Shown one piece after another: positions 1 through 8,251 of a DNA stretch of 64,000 bases (positions are counted from its first letter, which is position 1; every line of letters begins with the position of its first letter). The notes beneath the pieces are model-generated. The model saw only the letters and a program-made list of their open reading frames with translations. It was not told where the DNA came from and made no database searches. The position numbers and the translations under genes were made by a program. Source of the DNA: JACOND01 sp965202795 (GTDB taxonomy: Bacteria > Bdellovibrionota > Bdellovibrionia > Bdellovibrionales > UBA1609); the NCBI GenBank assembly GCA_965202795.1, contig OZ241848.1, positions 1,736,001-1,800,000 on the forward strand. Direction: 5' to 3'.

Positions 1-720
1 GAGCGGAAAAAAGCGCAAATTTTTATTACAACCCATACTCCTGAAATAGCAAAATTATGCTATCATGAAAATTTAATTTTATTAGAAAAAAACAATCATG
101 AGATATCAGTTGACAAATCCGATGAGAAAATGAATAAAATCGCTAAAACTTTAGGTGTATTGCCGTATTTAAACAAATTCTCTATATTTGTTGAGGGAGT
201 TAACGATATTCGCTTCTTAAAGGCTATAAATAAAAACATAGAGGAATTAAGAAAAATAGCGGATATTGAGCTTATTTCTATTTTGCCTTTGTTTGGAGGA
301 AGTCTTATAAGCTGGATCAATAGAGACTATTTGAAAGGATCAAATATAAAAGCTTTTTATTTGTTTGACAATGATGTTCCTAAGTATAGACAACAAATAA
401 AAGAAATCAATAATAAAGAAGGCAAGAGTTTTGCGCGGGCAACAAAATTTTTAGCTATAGAGAATTACTTTGCTCCAAGTTTAATTGAGGAAGCCTTTGA
501 TATTGAATTCTCTGAAGAAGAGAAAGCAAACTGGAAAAATGAAAACATAGTAAAACTTTGCACAAAGAAAAACCCATCCTGGAATGAAAAAGATATAAAA
601 AATAAAATTCATAAACAGCTTTCTGACAAAGTCTCGAAAAGCAGTTTAGAGGAAATAGGAGCATGGGATGATGTACAGTCTTGGTTCAGAAAAATAAAGG
701 AAATGAATGATGAAGGGTGA
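1..720 (+). CDS. OLD-like ATPase/TOPRIM nuclease, C-terminal part (5' end outside window)
   Basis: The frame is open from base 1, so this is the 3' end of a longer gene; 239 codons are visible. The first residues include FITTHTPEIAKLC, which looks like the D-loop/switch-His end of an ABC-type ATPase. After a short linker come TOPRIM-like motifs: FVEGVNDIRFL (the acidic Glu strand) and FYLFDND (a DxD-type motif). ATPase followed by TOPRIM is the arrangement of OLD-family nucleases, some of which act in phage defence (established knowledge of the family). The region is clearly AT-richer than most of the window, suggesting transfer. A UvrD-like helicase partner (Gabija-type) is not visible, so the specific system cannot be named. 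The final codons overlap no other gene. Confidence 0.65.
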   Translation, partial: ERKKAQIFITTHTPEIAKLCYHENLILLEKNNHEISVDKSDEKMNKIAKTLGVLPYLNKFSIFVEGVNDIRFLKAINKNIEELRKIADIELISILPLFGGSLISWINRDYLKGSNIKAFYLFDNDVPKYRQQIKEINNKEGKSFARATKFLAIENYFAPSLIEEAFDIEFSEEEKANWKNENIVKLCTKKNPSWNEKDIKNKIHKQLSDKVSKSSLEEIGAWDDVQSWFRKIKEMNDEG

Positions 721-1148
721 GGTGATAATAAAATACTCAAAAAACGCCTGCCTCTTCAGCTTGATGGGATGCCTTTTCTTTGGACTGCTCTCCATTTATT
801 GGACAGAAACCGGGGGCTGAACTCCGCATTGCCCTTAAGAATCCGATCTCCCTTTTCAGGGAGAATAATCTTGTAAATCAGGCCGGAATAATGGGAGGAG
901 GCCGCCATGCGCTAGCCAGGGAAGGCAAGTTTGCGAGGGGGAACGGCTGCGGGGCTGGCGCTCAAACAGGCTCATCGCTGGGGCAGGGCTGGTTTTTTGA
1001 GCAAAAGCAGGCTCATTGCCGGGGCCGCGGAAAAAACAGAAGCTGTGGATGATCATCCTTGACTCCGGGGGCTGGCTGCCCTAATGTGTGAAGCGCCCCC
1101 GCCTGCCAGGCCGAGGGGCAAATTTTGACACAGCAAGGGGGCTATTCA
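721..1148. other. Gene-poor remnant region
   Basis: Apart from the JAB-like fragment, this stretch has no convincing gene. It contains imperfect repeats of a phrase like caggctca(t/g)cgctgggg (around 968-985 and 1008-1024), which also appears near 6545 and 8078. These look like debris of the dispersed repeats seen elsewhere. Confidence 0.4.
798..893 (-). pseudogene. Duplicated fragment of the JAB-domain coding region
   Basis: About 95 bases closely match 4767-4859, which is antisense to the N-terminal part of the JAB-E1 fusion gene. Both are in the same orientation, and both include the stretch gggggctgaactccgcat. No reading frame survives outside this block. It looks like a scar of a second copy of the ubiquitin-like operon or of a local duplication. 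Confidence 0.6.
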
Positions 1149-2083
1149 ATGAAAAACATACTTTATTGGTCTAAATGCCGGCGGCAAAGTCTTTCATGGG
1201 AGGGGCTTATGCGGAAAAAGCGGGGAAACGCTTGAGTTTTCCTGCCAGCCGGACATCGGCGCGCTGCTGAAAAAGCTGGAAACTCTAAAAAAAAAGGGGT
1301 ATAAGCTGGAGACTTGCTATGAGGCCAGTTATAGAAAAAGAGGATAAAATAACGCGGGGCTTGATCCGCTCCCGCAGTTTTTTGGCTGGACAGCTGGCAG
1401 ATTTTAAAAGAGAAGTTTTATCTGTTTGCCGGAAGCATGGATTGGACTATAAGGGGGAGACAGGAAGCCAGTCTCTCTGGACGGCAAAGCATAAGGCATG
1501 GCTTAACGGGAAGGCAGAGGAGATGGGAGGCATCGCGCGGCTCAATATTGATCTTCTCACGAGCCAGCTTGAGGGCTTGAGTCAGGGGATCAGCTCTTAT
1601 AACAAGAGGATAGGCCAGCTTTCAAGGAGTGAGAGATATAGGAAATCGTGTGATATTTTATGCTGTTTCCAGGGATTGGATCGCCTTTTGGCTATGACTT
1701 TGGCTGTTGAGATAGCGGATATCAGGCGCTTTTCCCATCCCAGAAAGCTTTCAGCCTATGCCGGTTTTGATGTGAGGGAGCATAGTTCTGGAGGCCGGGA
1801 GAACAAGTTTGGGATAAGCAGGCGGGGGAACAAGGCTATTCGGAAGGTTATTATGGAGGCCTGTCAGCAGCTGGGTTTTCCTCTTGAAGCGCGCGCTGGT
1901 TATAAGGAGGCCCGCCAGGGCATGCCAAAGGAGGTTGTGGATATTGCGGGAAAATGCTCCCGCCGTTTGCGGGAGCGCTATCTTCATTTGACTCAAAGGG
2001 GCAAGCCTGCAAGCATGGCAAAGACAGCCTGCGCCAGGGAGATGCTTGGCTTTATTTGGGCGGCTTTGAGGGCGGGGGGCTGA
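1149..2083 (+). pseudogene. IS110-family transposase, frameshifted and internally deleted
   Basis: The C-terminal part (from about 1319) reads in one frame and carries the Transposase_20 signature: FQGLDRLLAMTLAVEIADI, then FSHPRKLSAYAGF, then GISRRGNKAIRK. The N-terminal DEDD half is present but broken. An ATG at 1149 gives MKNILY, then the frame must shift to continue GLNAGGKVF and later LETCYEASY, the usual position of the conserved E-A-x-x-x-Y block. The frame shifts again at about 1320, and the segment that normally carries K-T-D-x-x-D is missing. This is therefore a dead element with at least two frameshifts and one deletion. A TTGACA hexamer lies at about 1127. IS110 elements normally lack terminal inverted repeats, so the ends cannot be set from sequence alone. 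A second remnant lies at 6387-6519. Confidence 0.75.
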
Positions 2084-2190
2084 GGCTTTTTGCCCGCTGC
2101 CATAAGGCTGTTTGCGGCCCCCTGAAAGAGGCGCACTCTCCGCAGCCGGGGAGGCTGGCTTGAGCAGGCGCTTACAAAGGAGAAGGGAAA

Positions 2191-2292
2191 ATGCCAGCGA
2201 AAATACAAATATCTGAATACCTCAAAAAAGCTGTAAAATGCCAAAAAGAAGGTGATTTGCAAAATGCAAAAACTTATGCTGATCATAGTTGA
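2191..2292 (+). CDS. Small ORF, possible truncated gene
   Basis: A 33-residue frame begins with ATG preceded by an aggaga-type ribosome-binding site. It reads MPAKIQISEYLKKAVKCQ and ends soon after a Q-N-A-K-T-Y-A helix that resembles the start of a TPR-like hairpin. It sits in the AT-rich island upstream of the DUF2971-like gene and shows no C-terminal domain. It could be the surviving start of a larger gene, or a short peptide gene. Function unknown. Confidence 0.3.
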   Translation: MPAKIQISEYLKKAVKCQKEGDLQNAKTYADHS

Positions 2293-2442
2293 AATTTTGG
2301 TTAAATCAAAATAGAGAAAGCGGGGGTTTTTATACTGATCACATTTGAGTTTTCATGGATATTTATAAAAGAAAAACCGGGAAAATTCAAACAAAACCAG
2401 TATAAATAAAACTGGCGTAAAATAAATTAAAAGAGGCTTTAA

Positions 2443-3453
2443 ATGGATCAGGAAACAAATAAAAAAATAAGTGATTGCCTGGATCGTATACTTAGCTGGG
2501 ATTCGCAAACAGAATCAAAAGACAAAATTAAAGGTCATATAAATGAATTGAATGAGTATATAAAGCATGAAAAATGGCAGGAGATAAGCCTCCTTTTTTC
2601 TCAAAGATTGGATTCAGAGATAAAAAATTATATAAAGGAGGGGCAGCCGTTGGATGTATATTTAGCGCATTACACAAATTTAGAAACTGTCTTTTCTATT
2701 CTGAATGAACACAAAAACAACGAAGGGAATCAAAATTTAGAAAGTGATATTAGCGGCCTGAGGGCTTATGACGCTTTTTCTTTAAACGATCCAAAAGAAG
2801 GCGCTTATTTAAAAAAACAGCTTGAAAAAGACTATAAATGGCTCAAAAAAGCGAAACAAGACACAGAAGTCTTTGTCTGCTCTTTTGTGTCTGGAGATAA
2901 AAATATTGGAGACAACCTTAAATTCTGGCAGGCTTATGGAACAGATGGATTGGGATGCTCTATTCAGCCGCCTCTCAATTTCTGCAATGAGGCGCTTGAT
3001 CCCGCGCTTTATGGCAGCAGCGAAACACAAAAAATAAAAGAGAGATTTAAAGATTATTTTGAATTGGGAGAAAAAATATATAAACAGCTTCATAATGAAA
3101 AGAAGAAAAAGAGTTTTGCAGCAGAATTTTTAAAATTGTTTGACAGGCTAAATTTTCTTTGCAAAAGCTCTGCCTATGAGAGCGAAAAAGAGTATCGCTT
3201 TGTTATGCCCTCAAGTCCAGAATCAGATATAAAATATCATTTTAAAAGCGAAGGCCCTTATTTAAGAAGATATATTTTAGATCCAAGATTGAGCGCTGAT
3301 AAAATTCTGGGCAGCAACAGCAAAGTTATTATTGGGCCAAGAGTGGAAGGCAAACAAAAGCTATGCCAAAATTTAAAAAAACTTGCGCAAAAAAGAGGGC
3401 TTTTAGGGCCAGAATTCACCCCCTCCAAGATTCCCTACCGAAAAGTCTGGTAA
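2443..3453 (+). CDS. DUF2971-like protein
   Basis: The 336-residue protein starts at an ATG seven bases after AGAGG. The central part shows features I associate with DUF2971: LAHYTNLETVFSIL, then LRAYDAFSLNDPKEG (the conserved N-D-P-x-E), then VFVCSFVSG and NLKFWQAYGTDGLG. The N-terminal ~75 residues are charged and helical. DUF2971 proteins have no firmly established activity known to me and often lie in variable, defence-like regions. The gene is AT-rich compared with the core genes. Its last 19 bases overlap the convergent 3' end of the JAB-E1 gene. Assignment to the family is by motif memory, not by search. Confidence 0.55.
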   Translation: MDQETNKKISDCLDRILSWDSQTESKDKIKGHINELNEYIKHEKWQEISLLFSQRLDSEIKNYIKEGQPLDVYLAHYTNLETVFSILNEHKNNEGNQNLESDISGLRAYDAFSLNDPKEGAYLKKQLEKDYKWLKKAKQDTEVFVCSFVSGDKNIGDNLKFWQAYGTDGLGCSIQPPLNFCNEALDPALYGSSETQKIKERFKDYFELGEKIYKQLHNEKKKKSFAAEFLKLFDRLNFLCKSSAYESEKEYRFVMPSSPESDIKYHFKSEGPYLRRYILDPRLSADKILGSNSKVIIGPRVEGKQKLCQNLKKLAQKRGLLGPEFTPSKIPYRKVW

Positions 3454-4994
3454 TCTCTGCCAAAAAGCCTGCCAAAAAGCCGGACAAAAAATCTGGCAGC
3501 CAGCCGGCGCCAATATTTTTTCAGCCAAGCTCTCAGCCGCGGAAAAAAACCCTTAAAGCCAGAGGGATCCTGGCTGCCCTCCGCTGTTTGAGAGGCGCCA
3601 TCCTCTTCTGAAACAATATAATGGGGCCTGCAGCTGTCCCCGGCGGCAATCCTCTCTTTTTGAAAAATACAGCCCGGGCCGCACTTTTGGCTGTTAATTT
3701 TTGCGGACCCGGTTAAAAACTGAAAGTCGCTCTGCTGGATCTCAGGCCACCAGTCTTTGGATATGATATAGCGGATCATCGCATTCACCTCGGCGCCTGC
3801 GGCAGCCAGGCTGAAAGGAAACACATTTTGGCCGCTGTCCCTCTGATCCTCTGGAAGGCTGTCAATATAAGAGGGGTCATCCAGCGAGCCGTCCAGCTCC
3901 AAAGAGACATCGCTTGTCGTGTATTGCCCATTGCAGCGCATGCACTGATGATAAGGGGTCACAAGATGAGACCGCCAATGGGCGCTGTAAAAATCCCCCC
4001 GCTTGTCCAGATTGACCTGGACGCCGCCATCCACAACAGGTATAAGATGGGCAAAAGATATAAAGTTTAAGACATCCCTTGCCATGGGGCGGTCAACACA
4101 GCTGAAAAGAAAGTCGCAGTCCAAAGCCGCATGATAAGCTTTGCTGTTGTGTATGGAGAGGGGAATGGCCTCAATGCGGGCCTTGTCCGCTGTGGAGCGC
4201 TTTTCAAGCATTTGCCCGGCCACAAGCGCTTTATAGCTGCCAATATGCTCCGGCAGGCCGTAAAGCAGGCGGTCCAGGTTATGCCGCTCCACTTTGTCGG
4301 GGTCAATCAGGACAATATGGCCAACCCCTATTCTGGCCATGGCTTCAGCCACAATGCAGCCCACACTTCCCAGGCCAACAATCCCAGCTTTCAGGCGGGC
4401 AATATTGTTTTGATGCCTCGCCCCCCAAGTGTCAAAAGTCCGCCTTAAAGCCTCTTTTCGCGCGGGCGGGGGGAGAAGATGATCGGCGCAGTGTATTTTA
4501 TAGGACTTTCTGCCGGCGGAGCGGACCTTTTGGCACCAAAACCGCCGCGCTGTCTCGCCCCCCTTTTCCCAAAAGCGGGCGCTCCAATAGCCGTCTGTCC
4601 CAATGGTCAAGCCTAAAAGAGGAAGTCCCGCGGCCATGGCCGGCGGAGCCAAAACATCCCTTTCCGCGGCAATGTCCGGGCCGCTCATATCCTGCCAGCC
4701 GTCCGAAGGATGGCTGTGCATAAAGGCCAGCCCCGCTTTTTCTCTGACGGCAAGATTGAGCGCTCTGGACAGAAAACGGGGGCTGAACTCCGCATGGCCC
4801 TTGAGGATCCGATCCCCTTTTTCAGGAAGAACAATTTTGTAAATCAGCCCGGAATAGCGGGATTTGCCGGTTGAGGGGCGCCACAGGGCAAAACACAGAT
4901 CCTCTTGATCCTCGCCCTTTTGGAAATGTTGCAAAAGATGCCGGCGGGCCTTCCGCTCCGCCTCCCCGCAAAAAGCGGCCTCACGCGCTCTCAT
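3435..4994 (-). CDS. JAB (JAMM) protease-ThiF/E1 fusion protein
   Basis: A bifunctional protein of a bacterial ubiquitin-like system, 519 residues. The start is set at the ATG that overlaps the stop of the E2-like gene (ATGA), which removes 36 residues from the longest frame. Residues about 1-145 are a JAB/Mov34 metalloprotease with H93-x-H95 and S104-x-x-D107 as the zinc-binding motif. Residues about 195-440 are an E1/ThiF adenylation domain with GLGSVG at 207-212, Asp231 at the end of the next strand (VLIDPDKVERHNLDR) and a C351-x-x-C354 pair. In the family, E1 adenylates the modifier's C terminus and JAB removes or processes it. The last ~35 residues are strongly basic and aromatic (repeated RLFGR), an unusual tail. 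It is the third gene of the operon. The paired DUF2971-like gene converges on it. Confidence 0.8.
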   Translation of the reverse strand: MRAREAAFCGEAERKARRHLLQHFQKGEDQEDLCFALWRPSTGKSRYSGLIYKIVLPEKGDRILKGHAEFSPRFLSRALNLAVREKAGLAFMHSHPSDGWQDMSGPDIAAERDVLAPPAMAAGLPLLGLTIGTDGYWSARFWEKGGETARRFWCQKVRSAGRKSYKIHCADHLLPPPARKEALRRTFDTWGARHQNNIARLKAGIVGLGSVGCIVAEAMARIGVGHIVLIDPDKVERHNLDRLLYGLPEHIGSYKALVAGQMLEKRSTADKARIEAIPLSIHNSKAYHAALDCDFLFSCVDRPMARDVLNFISFAHLIPVVDGGVQVNLDKRGDFYSAHWRSHLVTPYHQCMRCNGQYTTSDVSLELDGSLDDPSYIDSLPEDQRDSGQNVFPFSLAAAGAEVNAMIRYIISKDWWPEIQQSDFQFLTGSAKINSQKCGPGCIFQKERIAAGDSCRPHYIVSEEDGASQTAEGSQDPSGFKGFFPRLRAWLKKYWRRLAARFFVRLFGRLFGRDYQTFR

Positions 4995-5377
4995 TTTAAC
5001 TCTTTGCAAAAGCGGAACAGATGATAATCCAGGTAATGCTTGATATGTTTTGTGGGCAGCTGATCCCAAAAGTCCTGGGGCGGGCGGCTTAAGGCCAGCC
5101 ATTCATGAGGAATCCCTCTATTGTCTGGATAGGTATAGGGCTGGGTTGTTCCGCCTTTTTGATCGTCATAAGGCGGGCTGATATGAATCCAGTGCGGAGG
5201 ATATTCAGGGTATCCCTCCTCCTGAAAGGAAAACCCAAACTTTGCTTTTTGGCCCTGGTATTTTCCGGTTTGAATGATATAGTCAATCGCCACCGCCCGC
5301 CCCTGAGGGGTTTCGATATAAAAAGGGCTGTATCCCAGGCTTCGCAGCTCGCTCTCTATCCTTTTCAGACCTGACAT
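4991..5377 (-). CDS. E2-like protein (prokaryotic E2 family E type)
   Basis: A 128-residue protein between the two-Ubl gene and the JAB-E1 gene. The ATG at 5377 is chosen because AAGGAG lies six bases upstream; a longer frame starts at 5410 but overlaps the preceding gene. Features include a YPEYPPHWIHISPP segment and W-L-A-L-S-R-P-P-Q-D-F-W, followed by a helix with Y-L-x-x-H. These match my memory of the E2-like proteins that accompany multiubiquitin proteins. The only cysteine lies near the C terminus (FRFCKEL), so a classical E2 active-site Cys is not evident; the protein may act non-catalytically or by another residue. The stop overlaps the next start by four bases, indicating translational coupling. 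Confidence 0.65.
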   Translation of the reverse strand: MSGLKRIESELRSLGYSPFYIETPQGRAVAIDYIIQTGKYQGQKAKFGFSFQEEGYPEYPPHWIHISPPYDDQKGGTTQPYTYPDNRGIPHEWLALSRPPQDFWDQLPTKHIKHYLDYHLFRFCKELK

Positions 5378-5387
5378 GGCGCGCTCC

Positions 5388-5861
5388 TTAAGCGACAGGG
5401 GTTGGCTCATTCAGGATGAGCAAAAACTCATGAAACCGGCTCAAATCAACCCATTCATCCAGTTTAAACTGACAGGGCTTTTCCCCGCCCACAGCCTCTA
5501 AAAGCAATTTGTCAGGCTCGCCGCCGGGGATGGAGGCGCCCTGTTTCCCTGCCATTTCTATAATGTCCAGAGCAATCAGCTTCTCAAACTTGGACTCCAG
5601 CTCCCGGCCGTTGACTTTAAACTTATAAAGCCTGAGTCCCAGGGAAAAATCATTGTCCTCTGACAGGTCCACTTTGTCATTTCCGGCATAGACTTTGTTT
5701 TTGCCCTTCAGCGCAAGCTCCTCAAGGGGCGGCTTGGCAGCCGGAAGATTTTTTTCTTTAGCCAGCTCAAGAATTTCTTTTGCTGTCAGTATTTTGCGGG
5801 GAGATTCAAACCCCGCCCCCTCAATTTGAAAAAAAAATTTGTTTTCAGCGCCCGCGCTCAT
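5388..5861 (-). CDS. Multiubiquitin-type protein with two Ubl domains
   Basis: A 157-residue protein with two ubiquitin-like repeats. The first spans about residues 7-75 (FFFQIEGAGFE, then ILTAKEILELAK). The second spans about 80-150 (YKFKVNGRELE, then IALDIIEMAG, then VDLSRFHEFLLI). The pattern of a short beta-hairpin, an L-x-A-x-x-I-x-x-x-A helix and a late V-D-L strand fits the multiubiquitin family. The C terminus (NEPTPVA) does not end in Gly-Gly, so any processing would have to occur upstream. AGGAGG precedes the ATG by seven bases. It is the first gene of a three-gene operon with the E2-like and JAB-E1 genes. Such operons are predicted ubiquitin-like conjugation systems; a role in anti-phage defence is inference. 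Confidence 0.7.
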   Translation of the reverse strand: MSAGAENKFFFQIEGAGFESPRKILTAKEILELAKEKNLPAAKPPLEELALKGKNKVYAGNDKVDLSEDNDFSLGLRLYKFKVNGRELESKFEKLIALDIIEMAGKQGASIPGGEPDKLLLEAVGGEKPCQFKLDEWVDLSRFHEFLLILNEPTPVA

Positions 5862-5877
5862 AGCCTGCCTCCTCAGC

Positions 5878-6220
5878 TTAATCTATTATGCCTTTTTGGC
5901 TTAAAAAAATCAAGGCCCCAAGGCTGTCCGCCACATCCCGCCCGCTGGCAGCGCGGACTTTCTGAAATATAAGCCAAATGGGCAAAGCTTTCAAGCCCCG
6001 GCCCTGTTTTTTCAGATCAATATTCCGCAAATTCAAAATCACTGGGCGAAAGCGCGAATCCGCCTCCCCAAACAGCTCCAGCTGCTTTGGAGCAAGCCCC
6101 CGAAAACTCCCCTGAAAATCCAAGGGCCCCCCTCCATGCCCGCCCCGCGGATATGAGAACAGGCAGCGTCAGGCATTTTTTCTCCAACGGCAGGCTCTTA
6201 TGCTCAAAAATGAGCAGCAT
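5878..6220 (-). pseudogene. Degraded Rpn-family nuclease fragment
   Basis: Two overlapping frames together resemble the middle of the Rpn proteins found elsewhere in the window. One gives LLIFEHKSLPLEKK (the Glu-His catalytic strand, compare LLFLLEHRS in the intact copies). The other gives MDFQGSF and FRPVILNLRNIDLKKQGRGL, comparable to FRYFLLNLRDLDEGKSRGL. A frameshift separates the two parts, and both ends are missing. It immediately precedes the ubiquitin-like operon. Confidence 0.55.
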
Positions 6221-6386
6221 CTCAGCTCTCTTTGCCTGCGCCCCCTGGCGGGAGGCTTTGCGGCCGGATGCCCGCTTTGAGCCAGCCCCCCTGACAGCGC
6301 CTTTTGCCCGGCCCTGCTGCCAGCCGGCCCCCTGCAGAGCCTCAGGGGCGCTTTCCTGGAAGGCTCCTCAGTTCGGGGGGGAGGCT

Positions 6387-6519
6387 TTTGTGGAGATGGA
6401 GAATATCAGGCGCTTTCCCCTTCCCAAAAAGCTTTCGGCGCATGCCGGCTTGGATGTGAGGAGCATGGTTTTGAAGGCCGGGAGAAAAAGTTTAGGATAA
6501 GCAGGCGGGGGAACAAGGC
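6387..6519 (+). pseudogene. IS110-family transposase remnant
   Basis: This short stretch encodes VEMENIRRFPLPKKLSAHAG, matching residues of the larger IS110 pseudogene (VEIADIRRFSHPRKLSAYAG). It goes out of frame after GRKSLG, where the DNA still resembles the parent (ataagcaggcgggggaacaa). Everything upstream and downstream is lost. Confidence 0.65.
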
Positions 6520-6698
6520 AAAAACATGCGCGGAACAGCGGAGGCTCAGCGCTGGGGCCAAGGCAAAAGCGCGGCTCCCGGCCGGGCCCTCTGATTTTGC
6601 CAAGGATCGGAATTCAGCCTCGGAAAGCGCCTGCCGGAGGAGATCCCCCGCAAGCCGCCCGCAGATTCTTTTAAAGCTGCCATTAAATTCGGCTGCAG

Positions 6699-6911
6699 CT
6701 ATGGCTTTTTGCTGGAGAAATCCATATAAAAGGTTTCACTGTCAATTTTTGTAAATTCCACATCAAAACGGCCGTAATTTTCTAAATGCTCATATCTCAC
6801 ATATTTTCCAGACTGTAAATTTAAGCGGCGGCGAAAATACAATCCAAGCTCGCTGTTGTTTTTTATGGAGTGGAGGGCTTTCCCTCTTTGCTGGGCAGCA
6901 GCCAGGATCAT
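6699..6911 (-). pseudogene. Probable type II restriction endonuclease remnant
   Basis: A 70-residue frame (containing NLQSGKYVRYEHLENYGR, then FDVEFTKIDSETFYMDF) directly follows the truncated cytosine methyltransferase on the same strand, 13 bases away. Position and the helix-strand pattern suggest the C-terminal end of the partner endonuclease, but no catalytic motif is present. I do not recognise the specificity. It may instead be an unrelated short gene. Confidence 0.35.
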
Positions 6912-6924
6912 GCTTTGCTGGTCA

Positions 6925-7239
6925 TCAGCGCGAGCTGTAAAAGGCTTCGCAATGAGGGGAATGATGCAGCGCTTTAAGGATATGGCTTAAAATAACTGAG
7001 ATGCCCTTTGGGGGAATCGCCATGCCAATTTGCCTGCGGACGCTTTCTTTTGATCCCTTAAAAACAAAATCATCGGGGAAAGCCTGCAGCCGCGCCCTTT
7101 CCCTGTTTGTGAGGGCGCGCGGCTCTTTCCAGTGATAAACATGGGTCCCGCCGCCGCCTGAGCCGGTGATGGTGTAAGCCGGCTCGTCAGGCTTTAAGCG
7201 CTTGTATATCTGGCTTATTTTCGCGCCGCTTTTCATTCT
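6925..7239 (-). pseudogene. DNA cytosine-5 methyltransferase, C-terminal fragment
   Basis: The fragment begins with KPDEPAYTITGSGGGGTHV and continues with RALTNRERARLQAFPDDFVF and RRQIGMAIPPKGISVIL. These correspond to motifs IX and X and the final helix of C5-methyltransferases of the Dcm/HpaII kind. The SAM-binding motif I and the catalytic Pro-Cys motif IV are absent, because the frame is lost upstream where the IS200-type sequence begins (~7300). Two copies of ttcgggtttaat lie at the break. This gene cannot be active. Confidence 0.75.
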
Positions 7240-7312
7240 CTTCGGGTTTAATCTCTTCGGGTTTAATTCCCCGCGGCTTGCCGCGATCCTGATGAGGCGA
7301 TAGCCTCATATT

Positions 7313-7682
7313 ATGAGCGAGTATATTCATAAAAGTCATAGCGTGTCAGTTTTGCTGTATCATTTGGTGTGTCCCATAAAATACAGGAGAAAGGCGCTAA
7401 CAGACAGGGTGTCGGAGGAGCTAAAACGAGTTTGCAGAGAGATTAGCTTGCGTTATGAGATAAAATTTATAGAAATAGGGACAGACGGGGATCATGTTCA
7501 TTTTTTGATTCAGTCTGTGCCGACATACAGTCCCACTAAGATTTGCAGGATAGTGAAGAGTTTGACAGCGAGGGAGATGCTGGCGCGCTGCCGCAACTGG
7601 CGGGCATTGGAACAACTTTGAAAATAAGACGGATGAGGGCGATTTTCCCTGAACTTTGGGACAGCTTCGGGGCTGTTTGCGC
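7313..7682 (+). pseudogene. IS200/IS605-family transposase TnpA, truncated and frameshifted
   Basis: The first ~90 residues match the Y1 transposase family: HLVCPIKYRRKAL, then IGTDGDHVHFLIQS with the HUH motif (H-V-H). The frame then ends prematurely at NWRALEQL. A following frame reads MRAIFPELWDSF, which corresponds to the F-P-E-L-x-x-x-L-W stretch that should come later, so a frameshift has removed the catalytic Tyr helix. A second decayed copy lies at about 54808-54940. The insertion adjoins the truncated methyltransferase. Confidence 0.7.
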
Positions 7683-7713
7683 AACATAATGAAGCTTATC
7701 GGCGGCTTGCGCC
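7683..7713 (+). repeat. 31-bp repeat, inverted partner at 10309-10339
   Basis: The block aacataatgaagcttatc plus the following 13 bases is perfectly repeated in reverse orientation at 10309-10339. The pair encloses the first Rpn cassette (8.1-10.2 kb). Confidence 0.8.
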
Positions 7714-7742
7714 TTTTGTCCAGCCCTAACAAAGTAAAAAGG

Positions 7743-7879
7743 CGAAAAAATGAGACACTTTTAAGCCAAAAGTCCAGCAGCCAAGAAGATTTCTGCCCCC
7801 GCGGCCCTGGGCGGGGGCCTCTTTTATCCCTCTAAAGCCTTTTTCGGTTTTTTGCCGCCAAATCTGTCTCATTTTTTCG
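7743..7879. repeat. 138-bp unit bounded by perfect 15-bp inverted repeats
   Basis: cgaaaaaatgagaca at 7743-7757 is the exact reverse complement of 7865-7879. Between them lies a GC-rich terminator-like hairpin. The layout resembles a small non-autonomous element or a decayed IS end. Confidence 0.5.
7795..7826 (+). terminator. Terminator-like hairpin
   Basis: GCCCCCGC (7795-7802) pairs with GCGGGGGC (7811-7818), followed by ctctttta. Similar hairpins built on cccccgcgggcc recur near 36040, 39660, 47330, 50930 and 51525, so this may also belong to a repeat family. Confidence 0.5.
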
Positions 7880-8251
7880 TTTCGATGGCCGGCCTCGCCT
7901 ATTGATCTGGCCGGCCTTTCGGCCGCTTCCGGTCCTCCGCGGAGCGGCGGGCTTGTCCAGAGGATGCCTGTTTGCTGGGACAGGGGCCATCCCCTTGCCG
8001 CCGGGGAGTCACAGGCATATTTGTCTGGACGGCCGCTCCTGCAGGAAAATCAGGGGTTTGGCGCAGGGGGCTAAAGCAGGCTCAGCGCTGGGATATGCCT
8101 GATTTTTTTGGCAAAAGCAAAAGATGCCGGAGAGAGCTTGGAGGGCCGCCCTTTTCAGGGGGAAATGAGTGCTGCGAGGGAAGGCGCCTTTCAGCGCGGC
8201 AAGGGACCGCCTTTTATTGCCAGCTGGCCCGGGCCAGGCCTCAGCCGCGGC
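7880..8251. other. Rpn cassette downstream flank with palindromic repeats
   Basis: No gene is visible. The part nearest the Rpn gene (about 8100-8251) is homologous to the downstream flank of the 40.4-kb copy (41604-41740), including the phrase cccttttcagggggaaatga. Two copies of the dispersed palindrome (gccggcctttcggccgctt near 7911 and ggacggccgctcc near 8027) are present. Confidence 0.6.

Noticed and set aside
780..1052. Plus-strand open frame of 90 codons
   Set aside because: It runs antisense to a JAB-gene fragment and through repeat debris; no ribosome-binding site or domain.
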